Of a DNA stretch of 12,080 nucleotides, positions 5,552 through 11,306 are shown one piece after another; positions within the stretch are counted from its first letter, which is position 1; every line of letters starts with the position of its first letter. The stretch spans positions 1-12,080 of the forward strand of contig JAVBMB010000039.1 of assembly GCA_031552995.1 (NCBI GenBank), read 5' to 3'. The notes beneath the pieces are model-generated. The model was not told the origin of the DNA and did not search any database. It saw nothing but the letters and a program-made list of their open reading frames with translations. The position numbers and the translations under genes are program-made. The stretch comes from JAVBMB01 sp031552995. GTDB lineage: Bacteria; Bacillota; Clostridia; Oscillospirales; Butyricicoccaceae.

Positions 5552-8272
5552 ATGGCAAGCTCTTTTTTAAAAAAACTGTTTGGCGACACATCCGCCAAGG
5601 AACTTAAAAAAATAGAAGCGACAGTCAACACAATCGAGTCTCTCGCATCGAAGTATTCGGCGCTTTCCGACGACGAGCTGCGCGGAAAGACCGAGGAGTT
5701 CAAGCGCCGATACGCCGGCGGAGAGACACTTGACCAGCTTCTTCCCGAGGCGTTTGCCGCCGTGCGCGAGGGCGCGACGCGCGTTCTGGGCAAAACGCCG
5801 TTTCGCGTGCAGCTCGTCGGCGGAATTGTACTGCATCAGGGGCGCATAGCCGAAATGAAAACCGGTGAGGGCAAAACAATCACCGCCACTCTGCCGGCCT
5901 ACCTGAACGCGTTATCCGGCGCGGGGGTTCATATTGTCACCGTCAACGACTACCTTGCCAAGTTTCAGGGCGAGGAGATGGGAAACCTCTATCGCTTTAT
6001 GGGGCTGACGTGCGGCGTCATCATCCACGGGCTGACAAACGAGGAGCGCCGCGAGGCGTATGCCTGCGACATCACCTACGGCACAAACAACGAGATGGGC
6101 TTTGACTATCTGCGCGACAACATGGCGATATATAAAGAAGAGATGGTGCAGCGCGGGCACAGCTTCGGCATCGTCGACGAGGTTGACTCGATACTTATCG
6201 ACGAGGCGCGCACACCGCTTATTATATCGGGACAGGGTGACAAGAGCACCGAAATGTACGGGCTTGCCGACCGGTTTGCCGCGCGTCTGACGCCGCTGAA
6301 AATGGTGGAGGTCGATGAGAAGGAGAGCCAGGATGATATCGAGGCCGACTATCTTATAGACGAGAAGGCCAAGACGGCGACCATCACCCCCCGCGGCGCC
6401 GCGAAGGCCGAGCGTCACTTCAACTGCGGCACGCTGACCGAGCCTCAAAACGCGACGCTGCTGCATCACATCAACCAGGCCATCAAGGCATACGGCTGCA
6501 TGAAGCGTGACGTCGACTATGTGGTGCGTGACGGGGAAATTGTCATTGTAGACGAGTTTACCGGCCGCTTGATGTTCGGAAGGCGTTATTCCGAGGGGCT
6601 GCATCAGGCCATTGAAGCGAAGGAAAATGTAGACGTGCAGCGCGAGAGCAAGACACTGGCGACGATTACATTCCAAAACTATTTCCGTCTTTACAACAAG
6701 CTGTCGGGCATGACGGGAACCGCGCTGACCGAAGAGGATGAGTTCAGGCATATATATAACCTGGATGTCATCGAGATCCCGACGAACAAGCCGATGATAC
6801 GCATCGACAACAACGACCTTGTCTTCCGCACCGAGCGCGGCAAGTTCATGGCTGTTATAAGCAAAATCGAGGAGTGCCACGCGAAAGGGCAGCCGGTGCT
6901 TGTCGGCACGGTGTCGATTGAGAAGAGCGAGCACCTGAGCGACCTGCTGAAAAAGCGCGGAATCAAGCATCAGGTGCTCAACGCCAAGCATCACGAGAAA
7001 GAGGCAGGCATCATTGCGCAGGCGGGCAAGCCGGGTACGGTGACGATTGCGACGAACATGGCCGGCCGCGGCACCGACATTATGCTTGGCGGTAACCCCG
7101 AATATATGGCGAAGGACGATATCATGCGCGCCGGATATCCCGAGGAGGTCGTGTTTGAGGCAATCGGCTTTGCAAACACCGGCGACGCGCAGATTTTAGA
7201 GGCGCGAGAGCTGTATCGTCAGAGGCTTAAAGAACACACCGAGGCCACGCGCGGCGACAGCCGCCTTGTAATCGACAGCGGAGGACTGTGCATAATCGGT
7301 ACCGAGCGGCATGAGAGCCGCCGAATCGACAACCAGCTTCGCGGCCGCTCCGGCCGTCAGGGCGACCCCGGCGAGAGTACGTTTTTCCTGTCGCTTGAAG
7401 ATGACCTTATGCGGCTGTTCGGCAGCGAGCGCATGATGGGCATGATGGAGGGCCTCGGCGTCGAAGAGGATGAGCCGATAAACCACAAGATGCTGTCCGG
7501 CGTAATAGAGTCGGCGCAAAAAAAGGTTGAGGGACGGCACTTCCAGACGCGTAAAACCGTGCTTGAGTATGACGATGTTATGAACAGGCACAGAGAGCTG
7601 ATTTACGGCCAGCGCATGAAAGTTCTTGAGGGCGGCAACATCAGGGATCAGATTATCACAATGATTACCGAGTCGATTGACAGCACGGTGAACACGATGG
7701 CGGCCGGGTACGATAAGCTTGAAAAGCTTATCGCGGGGCAAATTGTGCAGAGCTACACGATGGTGTTCATCGACCCTGTGCGCGCCACAAGCGTGCTGGC
7801 CAAGCTTGTGGGCATGTCCCGCCAGGAGGCTGTTGACGAGCTGACACGCATGGCGTTGGATTTTTATCAGGTGAAAGAGGACTCGCTTGGCAGTGACCTG
7901 ATGCGCGAGCTTGAGCGCGTTGTGCTGCTGCGCACAGTCGACAAGTATTGGATGGATCACATTGACGCCATGCAGGAGCTGCGGCAGGGCATAGGCCTGA
8001 ATGCCTACGCGCAGGTTAACCCTGTTGACGAATATAAACGGCAGGGCTTTGATATGTTCGACGGCATGATTCAGGAGGTGCGCAACGAGACGGCGCGCAC
8101 GGTGTTCCTTGCGCAGGTCGGCATCAGACGCGAAAGAGTCGCCAAGGAGAGTGAAACGTCCGGAGACGGTTCGCTGCAGCGCAAGCCGGTGAAAAAAGGC
8201 GCAAAAATCGGACGCAATGACCCGTGCCCGTGCGGCAGCGGAAAGAAATACAAGCACTGCTGCGGCAGATAG
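5552..8272 (+). CDS. secA: SecA, preprotein translocase ATPase
   Basis: SecA drives secretory proteins through the SecYEG channel by ATP hydrolysis; it acts at the cytoplasmic face of the membrane. The 906 residues include the N-terminal helix (SFLKKLFG), Walker A MKTGEGKT (102-109), Walker B VDEVD (208-212), the peptide cross-linking domain region around VDEFTGRLM (333-341), nucleotide-binding fold 2 motifs TNMAGRGTDIMLGGNPE (501-517) and QLRGRSGRQGDPG (595-607), the helical scaffold, and a C-terminal zinc motif with Cys892, Cys894, Cys903, Cys904 (CPCGSGKKYKHCC) that binds SecB or ribosomes in homologues. An extra stretch at about 518-571 makes it longer than the 841-residue B. subtilis protein; similar insertions are known in Clostridia. 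The usual NDYLAKRD is NDYLAKFQ here (132-139). AAAGGAAG seven bases before ATG 5552 sets the start. Confidence 0.98.
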   Translation: MASSFLKKLFGDTSAKELKKIEATVNTIESLASKYSALSDDELRGKTEEFKRRYAGGETLDQLLPEAFAAVREGATRVLGKTPFRVQLVGGIVLHQGRIAEMKTGEGKTITATLPAYLNALSGAGVHIVTVNDYLAKFQGEEMGNLYRFMGLTCGVIIHGLTNEERREAYACDITYGTNNEMGFDYLRDNMAIYKEEMVQRGHSFGIVDEVDSILIDEARTPLIISGQGDKSTEMYGLADRFAARLTPLKMVEVDEKESQDDIEADYLIDEKAKTATITPRGAAKAERHFNCGTLTEPQNATLLHHINQAIKAYGCMKRDVDYVVRDGEIVIVDEFTGRLMFGRRYSEGLHQAIEAKENVDVQRESKTLATITFQNYFRLYNKLSGMTGTALTEEDEFRHIYNLDVIEIPTNKPMIRIDNNDLVFRTERGKFMAVISKIEECHAKGQPVLVGTVSIEKSEHLSDLLKKRGIKHQVLNAKHHEKEAGIIAQAGKPGTVTIATNMAGRGTDIMLGGNPEYMAKDDIMRAGYPEEVVFEAIGFANTGDAQILEARELYRQRLKEHTEATRGDSRLVIDSGGLCIIGTERHESRRIDNQLRGRSGRQGDPGESTFFLSLEDDLMRLFGSERMMGMMEGLGVEEDEPINHKMLSGVIESAQKKVEGRHFQTRKTVLEYDDVMNRHRELIYGQRMKVLEGGNIRDQIITMITESIDSTVNTMAAGYDKLEKLIAGQIVQSYTMVFIDPVRATSVLAKLVGMSRQEAVDELTRMALDFYQVKEDSLGSDLMRELERVVLLRTVDKYWMDHIDAMQELRQGIGLNAYAQVNPVDEYKRQGFDMFDGMIQEVRNETARTVFLAQVGIRRERVAKESETSGDGSLQRKPVKKGAKIGRNDPCPCGSGKKYKHCCGR

Positions 8273-8292
8273 CTGTGCCGGAATATAACACA

Positions 8293-8319
8293 CGCCCCCG
8301 TTTCCATGAAACGGGGGCG
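8293..8319. terminator. Bidirectional terminator between secA and pgeF
   Basis: A perfect 12-bp stem (CGCCCCCGTTTC / GAAACGGGGGCG) with a three-base loop lies 20 bases after the secA stop and some 50 bases past the pgeF stop. The plus side continues CTTACTATAATT and the minus side TGTGTTATATTC. Neither is a clean U-run, but the position between convergent genes and the stem strength support a shared terminator. Confidence 0.75.
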
Positions 8320-8370
8320 CTTACTATAATTACGTACTTCGCGCACATAATAAATACAATACGTTTTTTT

Positions 8371-9180
8371 CTATGCCATCACTATCATGCCGGCGTGTAC
8401 GCCACGGCTCTCTCCCTGCCTGCGGTGCGACCAGAATTGGTCGCCGCCGTCGCAGCATGTGCATTGGTTGGCGATGTCGATATTGTACGGCATGATTCCG
8501 GCGCGCAGCAGCGCCGCGTACGTCACGTTTTTCAGGTCGACATGCCACTTGTTCTTATCGCGGTAGATGTACTCGCTGATCATATCTCCGTAAACGCCAA
8601 GCAGAGCCTCGGGCACATCGTCGTCCGTCTCGAAGCAGCCGCGGCATATCGACGGCCCGACTGCGACTGTTATATCGGCCGGACGGCAGGAGAAATCGGC
8701 CTTCATGCGCTCGATAGTCTTCGCCGCCAGCTCGTGCGCAATGCCGCGCCACCCCGCGTGAACAACGGCAATAACTCTCTTCTTGTGGTCGTACATCAGC
8801 AGCAGCTGACAATCGGCATAAAAACCTGCCAGGCAAATGCCGGGCACTCCGGTTATCAGCGCGTCGACCGCATCCGGCAGAAAAACCGTCTTCGGACCTG
8901 AGGTCGCCGTGACAACCGCGATATTGGAACTGTGCTTTTGTACCGTTCTGGCGACATGCCCGATATCCGCGCCGACGATATTTGCGGCAATCGCGAAGTT
9001 TTGAAGCGCGCTTTGCTCTCTGTCGTCGGCATTCATGCGGAAATTGAGGCTTTCATATATCCCGCTTGAAACGCCGCCAAGGCGTGTGAAATACGCATGC
9101 CTTATCGCCGGGAAAACACTGAGTTGAGGTGAAACATAATGCGGCACACCGCCGCTTGTGCGTTTTAGTAAGTTTGCCAT
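8371..9180 (-). CDS. pgeF: Laccase-domain protein PgeF/YfiH family (multi-copper polyphenol oxidase / purine nucleoside phosphorylase family)
   Basis: A 269-residue member of the DUF152 / Cu-oxidase_4 family. Studied members act on purine nucleosides and some on cell-wall precursors (PgeF edits MurC errors in E. coli); which activity applies here is not decidable. The expected metal ligands are His83 (QKHSSN), Cys124 (YADCQLL) and His141 in the signature HAGWRG (141-146); CTCC (240-243) and FWSHRR (249-254) complete the family pattern. I chose ATG 9180 because AAGGAG stands six bases before it and MANLLKRTSGGVPHYVS is a normal start; an in-frame ATG at 9270 would reach back into ymdB without a ribosome binding site. 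It follows ymdB by 56 bases in the same direction, so a two-gene operon is likely. No signal peptide is seen. Confidence 0.92.
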   Translation of the reverse strand: MANLLKRTSGGVPHYVSPQLSVFPAIRHAYFTRLGGVSSGIYESLNFRMNADDREQSALQNFAIAANIVGADIGHVARTVQKHSSNIAVVTATSGPKTVFLPDAVDALITGVPGICLAGFYADCQLLLMYDHKKRVIAVVHAGWRGIAHELAAKTIERMKADFSCRPADITVAVGPSICRGCFETDDDVPEALLGVYGDMISEYIYRDKNKWHVDLKNVTYAALLRAGIMPYNIDIANQCTCCDGGDQFWSHRRQGESRGVHAGMIVMA

Positions 9181-9236
9181 GCCGGTCTCCTTGCTTTGAA
9201 TGTATAAGACGCTGTGCGCATCACGAAGATGCGTCG

Positions 9237-10001
9237 CTAATCCGTGTTGATTCGGCTGACGCCGATGCATTTGCCGTCCGCGCCAAGCTCGAAAAGCGCG
9301 CCTTGTATCCGCACATTGCGGTCGGAGGCCTCAAACCTGGGCGGCAGCTCTCCCCTGAACATGCCGAGTGATTGCTCTGCCTTGACGCCGATAATCGAGT
9401 CGATGCCTCCTGTCATCCCGATGTCTGATATGAAGCCGAGCCCGCCGGGATATACATGCTCGTCCGCCGTCGGCACATGGGTGTGCGTGCCGAACATCAC
9501 AGACGCGCGCCCGTCGAGATGATAACCCATCGCCTGTTTTTCGCTGGATGCCTCGGCGTGGAAATCGACGATAAACAGGTCGGCATCGATGCTTGCAAGC
9601 GCTTCGTCAGAGGCGGCGAACGGGCTGCCGACGTTATAATCCATATTAACGCGGCCGATGAGGTTTATGACGCACACGCGCTTTCCGAGGCAGTCGATGA
9701 GCACGTACCCCACGCCCGGACGCTGCGCCGGCATGTTCATCGGACGAATTATATATCGATGCTCGTCGAGATAATCGCATATCTGACGGTTGTCGTAGGT
9801 ATGATTCCCTAGTGTAATTATGTCTGCGCCGGCGTCAAATATGCGCTCGGCATATGATGGGCTAATACCGCGCAGGCAGGCATTTTCACCATTGACAATG
9901 ACAAGGTCGGCGCCTGTCTCTTTCCTCAATGAACCGAGCCGTTTGGACAGTATTTCTATCCCCGGCTGGCCGCACACGTCGCCCACAGCTAAAACTTTCA
10001 C
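9237..10001 (-). CDS. ymdB: YmdB-type metallophosphoesterase (TIGR00282)
   Basis: YmdB of B. subtilis is a cytoplasmic dinuclear metal phosphodiesterase active on 2',3'-cyclic nucleotides and needed for biofilm and nanotube formation; orthologues are common in Firmicutes. The 254 residues carry the whole metal site: Asp8 (VGDVCG), Glu39-Asn40 (VNGENA), Asn66-His67 (LGNHTYD), His148 (DFHAEASSEK), and His173/His175 (GTHTHVPTADE). The start is taken as GTG 10001 (MKVLAVGDVCGQPG) because GGGAG lies eight bases before it and family members begin this way; an in-frame TTG at 10007 sits only two bases from that site. The promoter is at 10048-10076. pgeF follows, and a joint role in RNA or nucleotide breakdown is only a guess. 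Confidence 0.93.
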   Translation of the reverse strand: MKVLAVGDVCGQPGIEILSKRLGSLRKETGADLVIVNGENACLRGISPSYAERIFDAGADIITLGNHTYDNRQICDYLDEHRYIIRPMNMPAQRPGVGYVLIDCLGKRVCVINLIGRVNMDYNVGSPFAASDEALASIDADLFIVDFHAEASSEKQAMGYHLDGRASVMFGTHTHVPTADEHVYPGGLGFISDIGMTGGIDSIIGVKAEQSLGMFRGELPPRFEASDRNVRIQGALFELGADGKCIGVSRINTD

Positions 10002-10020
10002 AAACAATTCTCCCTTTTCG

Positions 10021-10049
10021 TTGACAAATCACGCTGCGCGCTATAAAAT
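10021..10049 (+). promoter_or_regulatory. Plus-strand promoter toward tRNA-Arg
   Basis: A perfect -35 TTGACA (10021-10026), 17-base spacer and -10 TAAAAT (10044-10049). Transcription would begin near 10056, some 130 bases before the tRNA. No better promoter was found nearer. Its -10 overlaps the -10 of the ymdB promoter on the other strand. Confidence 0.55.
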
Positions 10050-10076
10050 AATAAAGCGCCTTTAATCCTTGTGCAA
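10048..10076 (-). promoter_or_regulatory. ymdB-pgeF promoter
   Basis: On the minus strand -35 TTGCAC (10076-10071), 17-base spacer and -10 TATTAT (10053-10048). The expected start point is near 10041, about 40 bases before the GTG of ymdB. Confidence 0.65.
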
Positions 10077-10185
10077 GCGCGAATGCCGCATATGCGCTAT
10101 CAGCCCGGCAGGATAATCACCGGCCATCCAAGCACCCGCACGACGCTAAGCTTTTGCACAAAAAATCGAACATACTCCCTTATAC

Positions 10186-10261
10186 GCGCCCGTAGCTCAG
10201 TGGATAGAGCACCCGCCTCCTAAGCGGGGGGTCGGAAGTTCAAGTCTTCTCGGGCGTGCCA
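10186..10261 (+). tRNA. tRNA-Arg (anticodon CCT)
   Basis: The 76-base sequence folds as a cloverleaf: acceptor stem GCGCCCG/CGGGCGT with one terminal G-U, D-arm GCTC/GAGC, anticodon stem CCCGC/GCGGG (10212-10216, 10224-10228) with loop CTCCTAA and anticodon CCT at 10219-10221, T-arm GGAAG-TTCAAGT-CTTCT, discriminator G and an encoded CCA. It reads AGG codons. The 3' part of such genes is a common integration site for mobile elements, and the DNA immediately downstream looks like element debris. Confidence 0.97.
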
Positions 10262-10300
10262 AAACGCTGTAATCCCAAGGGATTGCGGCGTTTATGCTTT
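10262..10300 (+). terminator. Intrinsic terminator of tRNA-Arg
   Basis: Directly after the CCA, AAACGCTGTAATCCC (10262-10276) pairs over 15 positions, two of them G-U, with GGGATTGCGGCGTTT (10279-10293). ATGCTTTTCTT follows. The innermost pair must open to form the loop. Position, strength and the T-rich tail fit an intrinsic terminator. Confidence 0.8.
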
Positions 10301-10403
10301 TCTTGGGGATTTGCCCTTTACAATGGCGAACGTACTGTTTTGGCAAGCCGTGTTTTCGAGTTTGTTCACCTTTTGCTAACACCAGCTTGTGGTGGGTCAT
10401 TTT

Positions 10404-10599
10404 GCGTTCTTCATCAAAGGATTGTTTTGACACGCACCGGTCTGCTTATGGGGATCACTTGAAATGGTGCATCCTTGCATAGCCCGCAGGCATTACTTCT
10501 GCTTATTTGAAGCATTACAGCTATCTCAGGTAAGGTGTATGTTCTCTTCGAATCAGTAAGTTGGACTGAACACTATTCAAAGTTCTCGGAAGCAGCCAT
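10404..10599 (-). pseudogene. Excisionase-like helix-turn-helix DNA-binding protein, broken by a stop and a frameshift
   Basis: From ATG 10599, with AAGGAGG seven bases upstream, the frame gives MAASENFE, then a TAG at 10575-10573, and then continues open with SKRTYTLPEIAVMLQISRS followed by NACGLCKDAPFQVIPISRPVRV. This matches the small HTH_17/excisionase family found in Firmicutes integrative elements (pattern RTYTxxEIAxxLxISRSxAYxLxKxxxFxVIxIxRxxRVSKxSFDEW). After PVR the frame is lost: one base at 10431 lies between PVR and SKQSFDEER (10430-10404), so the conserved end is read in a different frame. Two independent lesions mark a dead gene, although the promoter and ribosome binding site remain. 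In intact elements such proteins usually precede the integrase and steer excision; here only about 140 bases separate it from the tRNA, so no integrase fits. Confidence 0.7.
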
Positions 10600-10652
10600 A
10601 TATATTCCTCCTTCGCTGATGCAACCGATTCAACACGGCGTAGTTCATAGGA

Positions 10653-10681
10653 ATTATACCGTAAATCATCTCCGGTTGCAA
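10653..10681 (-). promoter_or_regulatory. Promoter of the excisionase-like pseudogene
   Basis: On the minus strand -35 TTGCAA (10681-10676), 17-base spacer and a perfect -10 TATAAT (10658-10653). The start point near 10646 leaves a leader of about 47 bases ending in the ribosome binding site AAGGAGG (10613-10607) before ATG 10599. Promoter, ribosome binding site and start line up although the gene itself is broken. Confidence 0.6.
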
Positions 10682-10741
10682 TTATTTTAGTGAACGTCTG
10701 GTCTAGTGAGACAGCTCTCATGGGTTTATACTTCCCTCAAC

Positions 10742-10942
10742 GCCTGCGGCGAACAGGCCATAGCCGCGCTTTTTGCGTTCTCCCCGCATTCTGATGCCGA
10801 GCCGCCCCTTGACATGACGTTAACCAGGCGGGAAGTCCCATAATAACTCCATGAGGTCTTGGCGCACGCGGAGGGCATCCGCGTGCGTGTTCTTATAGCT
10901 TCGGCTGCCGCTCGGATGGCTACGCTCCGTGCGGCATTTCAT
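10742..10942. other. Hairpin-rich non-coding stretch in the element remnant
   Basis: Three hairpins lie within 200 bases: GCCTG/CAGGC (10742-10746 with 10754-10758), a perfect 10-bp stem CGCACGCGGA/TCCGCGTGCG with a five-base loop (10863-10872 with 10878-10887), and GCCGCTCGGA/TCCGTGCGGC with one T-T mismatch (10907-10916 with 10926-10935). One minus-strand frame from ATG 10942 is open to TAA 10822-10820 and again to TGA 10720-10718 (residues such as QDLMELLWDFPPG and RGERKKRGYGLFAAG). It may be a broken small gene of the element, but I recognise no family. The role of the hairpins is unknown. Confidence 0.35.
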
Positions 10943-10958
10943 ATTTATAAGCAAAGAA

Positions 10959-10980
10959 ATTTGTCGAAAACCCGATAAAT
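10959..10980. repeat. Short inverted repeat before the 10-codon frame
   Basis: ATTTGTCG (10959-10966) and CGATAAAT (10973-10980) can pair over eight positions, one a G-U, around AAAACC. It stands about 40 bases before the ribosome binding site at 11009, where an operator or leader hairpin could act. Nothing identifies a binding protein. Confidence 0.3.
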
Positions 10981-11021
10981 CGCCCCGCCAAACCGTATTA
11001 CAAGTGAGAGGAGGTCGAGGA

Positions 11022-11054
11022 ATGATTGATAAAAGTACTATCAGTACTGCTTAA
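11022..11054 (+). CDS. Ten-codon reading frame with perfect ribosome binding site (peptide or truncated gene start)
   Basis: ATG 11022 is preceded by a perfect AGGAGG (11009-11014) at a seven-base spacing and encodes MIDKSTISTA before TAA. The strength of the site means ribosomes would almost certainly start here if the region is transcribed. The product is too short for a normal gene. It may be the surviving start of an element gene cut by a deletion; the residues KSTISTA vaguely recall the K-x-x-I-T-A-L-Y start of large serine recombinases, but ten residues cannot establish that. A short signalling or leader peptide for the adjacent sensor gene is a less likely alternative; there is no hydrophobic export sequence. 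Confidence 0.3.
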   Translation: MIDKSTISTA

Positions 11055-11108
11055 CAACAAGATATATTCGGCCTTGCACCGTTGCCTTGCGAAATTGGTA
11101 AAATCCGG

Positions 11109-11137
11109 TTGTTTATATCTCGTTTTTACGATATAAT
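11109..11137 (+). promoter_or_regulatory. Probable promoter of the membrane sensor gene
   Basis: A perfect -10 TATAAT (11132-11137) with a 17-base spacer to a weak -35 TTGTTT (11109-11114). Transcription would start near 11144, leaving an AT-rich leader of about 160 bases without any frame I would call a gene. Confidence 0.5.
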
Positions 11138-11306
11138 AAGACAAACTTTTTTATTGGCGCTATCAAAATAATTCTCGTCAGCGGAAACGGTTTGCTTATA
11201 AGAGATATTTGGGCAAAGAAACTAAAGGAATTAGTGCTGCTGTCCCTCTGTTATTATTTTATTAACTGAAGAGTTTTCATCGGACAATCAGAAAGAGAGT
11301 GACATA

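Larger units (their letters stand above)
10262..11054. mobile_element. Decayed integrative element remnant next to tRNA-Arg
   Basis: Between the tRNA and the sensor gene there is no intact gene of normal size. The stretch holds an excisionase-like pseudogene on the minus strand with promoter (10404-10681), GC-rich hairpins (10742-10935), an AT-rich inverted repeat (10959-10980) and a 10-codon frame with a perfect ribosome binding site (11022-11054). The stretch 10301-10403, between the terminator and the pseudogene, shows nothing recognisable. An excisionase relic beside a tRNA 3' end is typical of an integrated conjugative or mobilisable element. No integrase, relaxase or convincing second copy of the tRNA end was found, so the borders are approximate. 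Confidence 0.45.

Noticed and set aside
5912..6994. Long minus-strand frames opposite secA (also 7196-8293)
   Set aside because: secA is unequivocal on the plus strand; these are antisense shadows without motifs or ribosome binding sites.
10197..10433. A 78-residue minus-strand frame ending in RLELPTPRLGG
   Set aside because: Its C-terminal part is the complement of the tRNA, a known source of false protein calls. Its N-terminal part (SKQSFDEER) belongs to the excisionase-like pseudogene.
10576..10599. Partial resemblance to the tRNA 3' end (TTCAA..TTCTCGG..GCCA) as a second attachment site
   Set aside because: Only short blocks match and gaps are needed. It also overlaps the start of the pseudogene, so it is probably chance.
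10521..10721. A 66-residue minus-strand frame (MRAVSLDQTF...)
   Set aside because: It runs across the pseudogene's promoter, leader and start in another frame, its ribosome binding site is distant, and I recognise no family.
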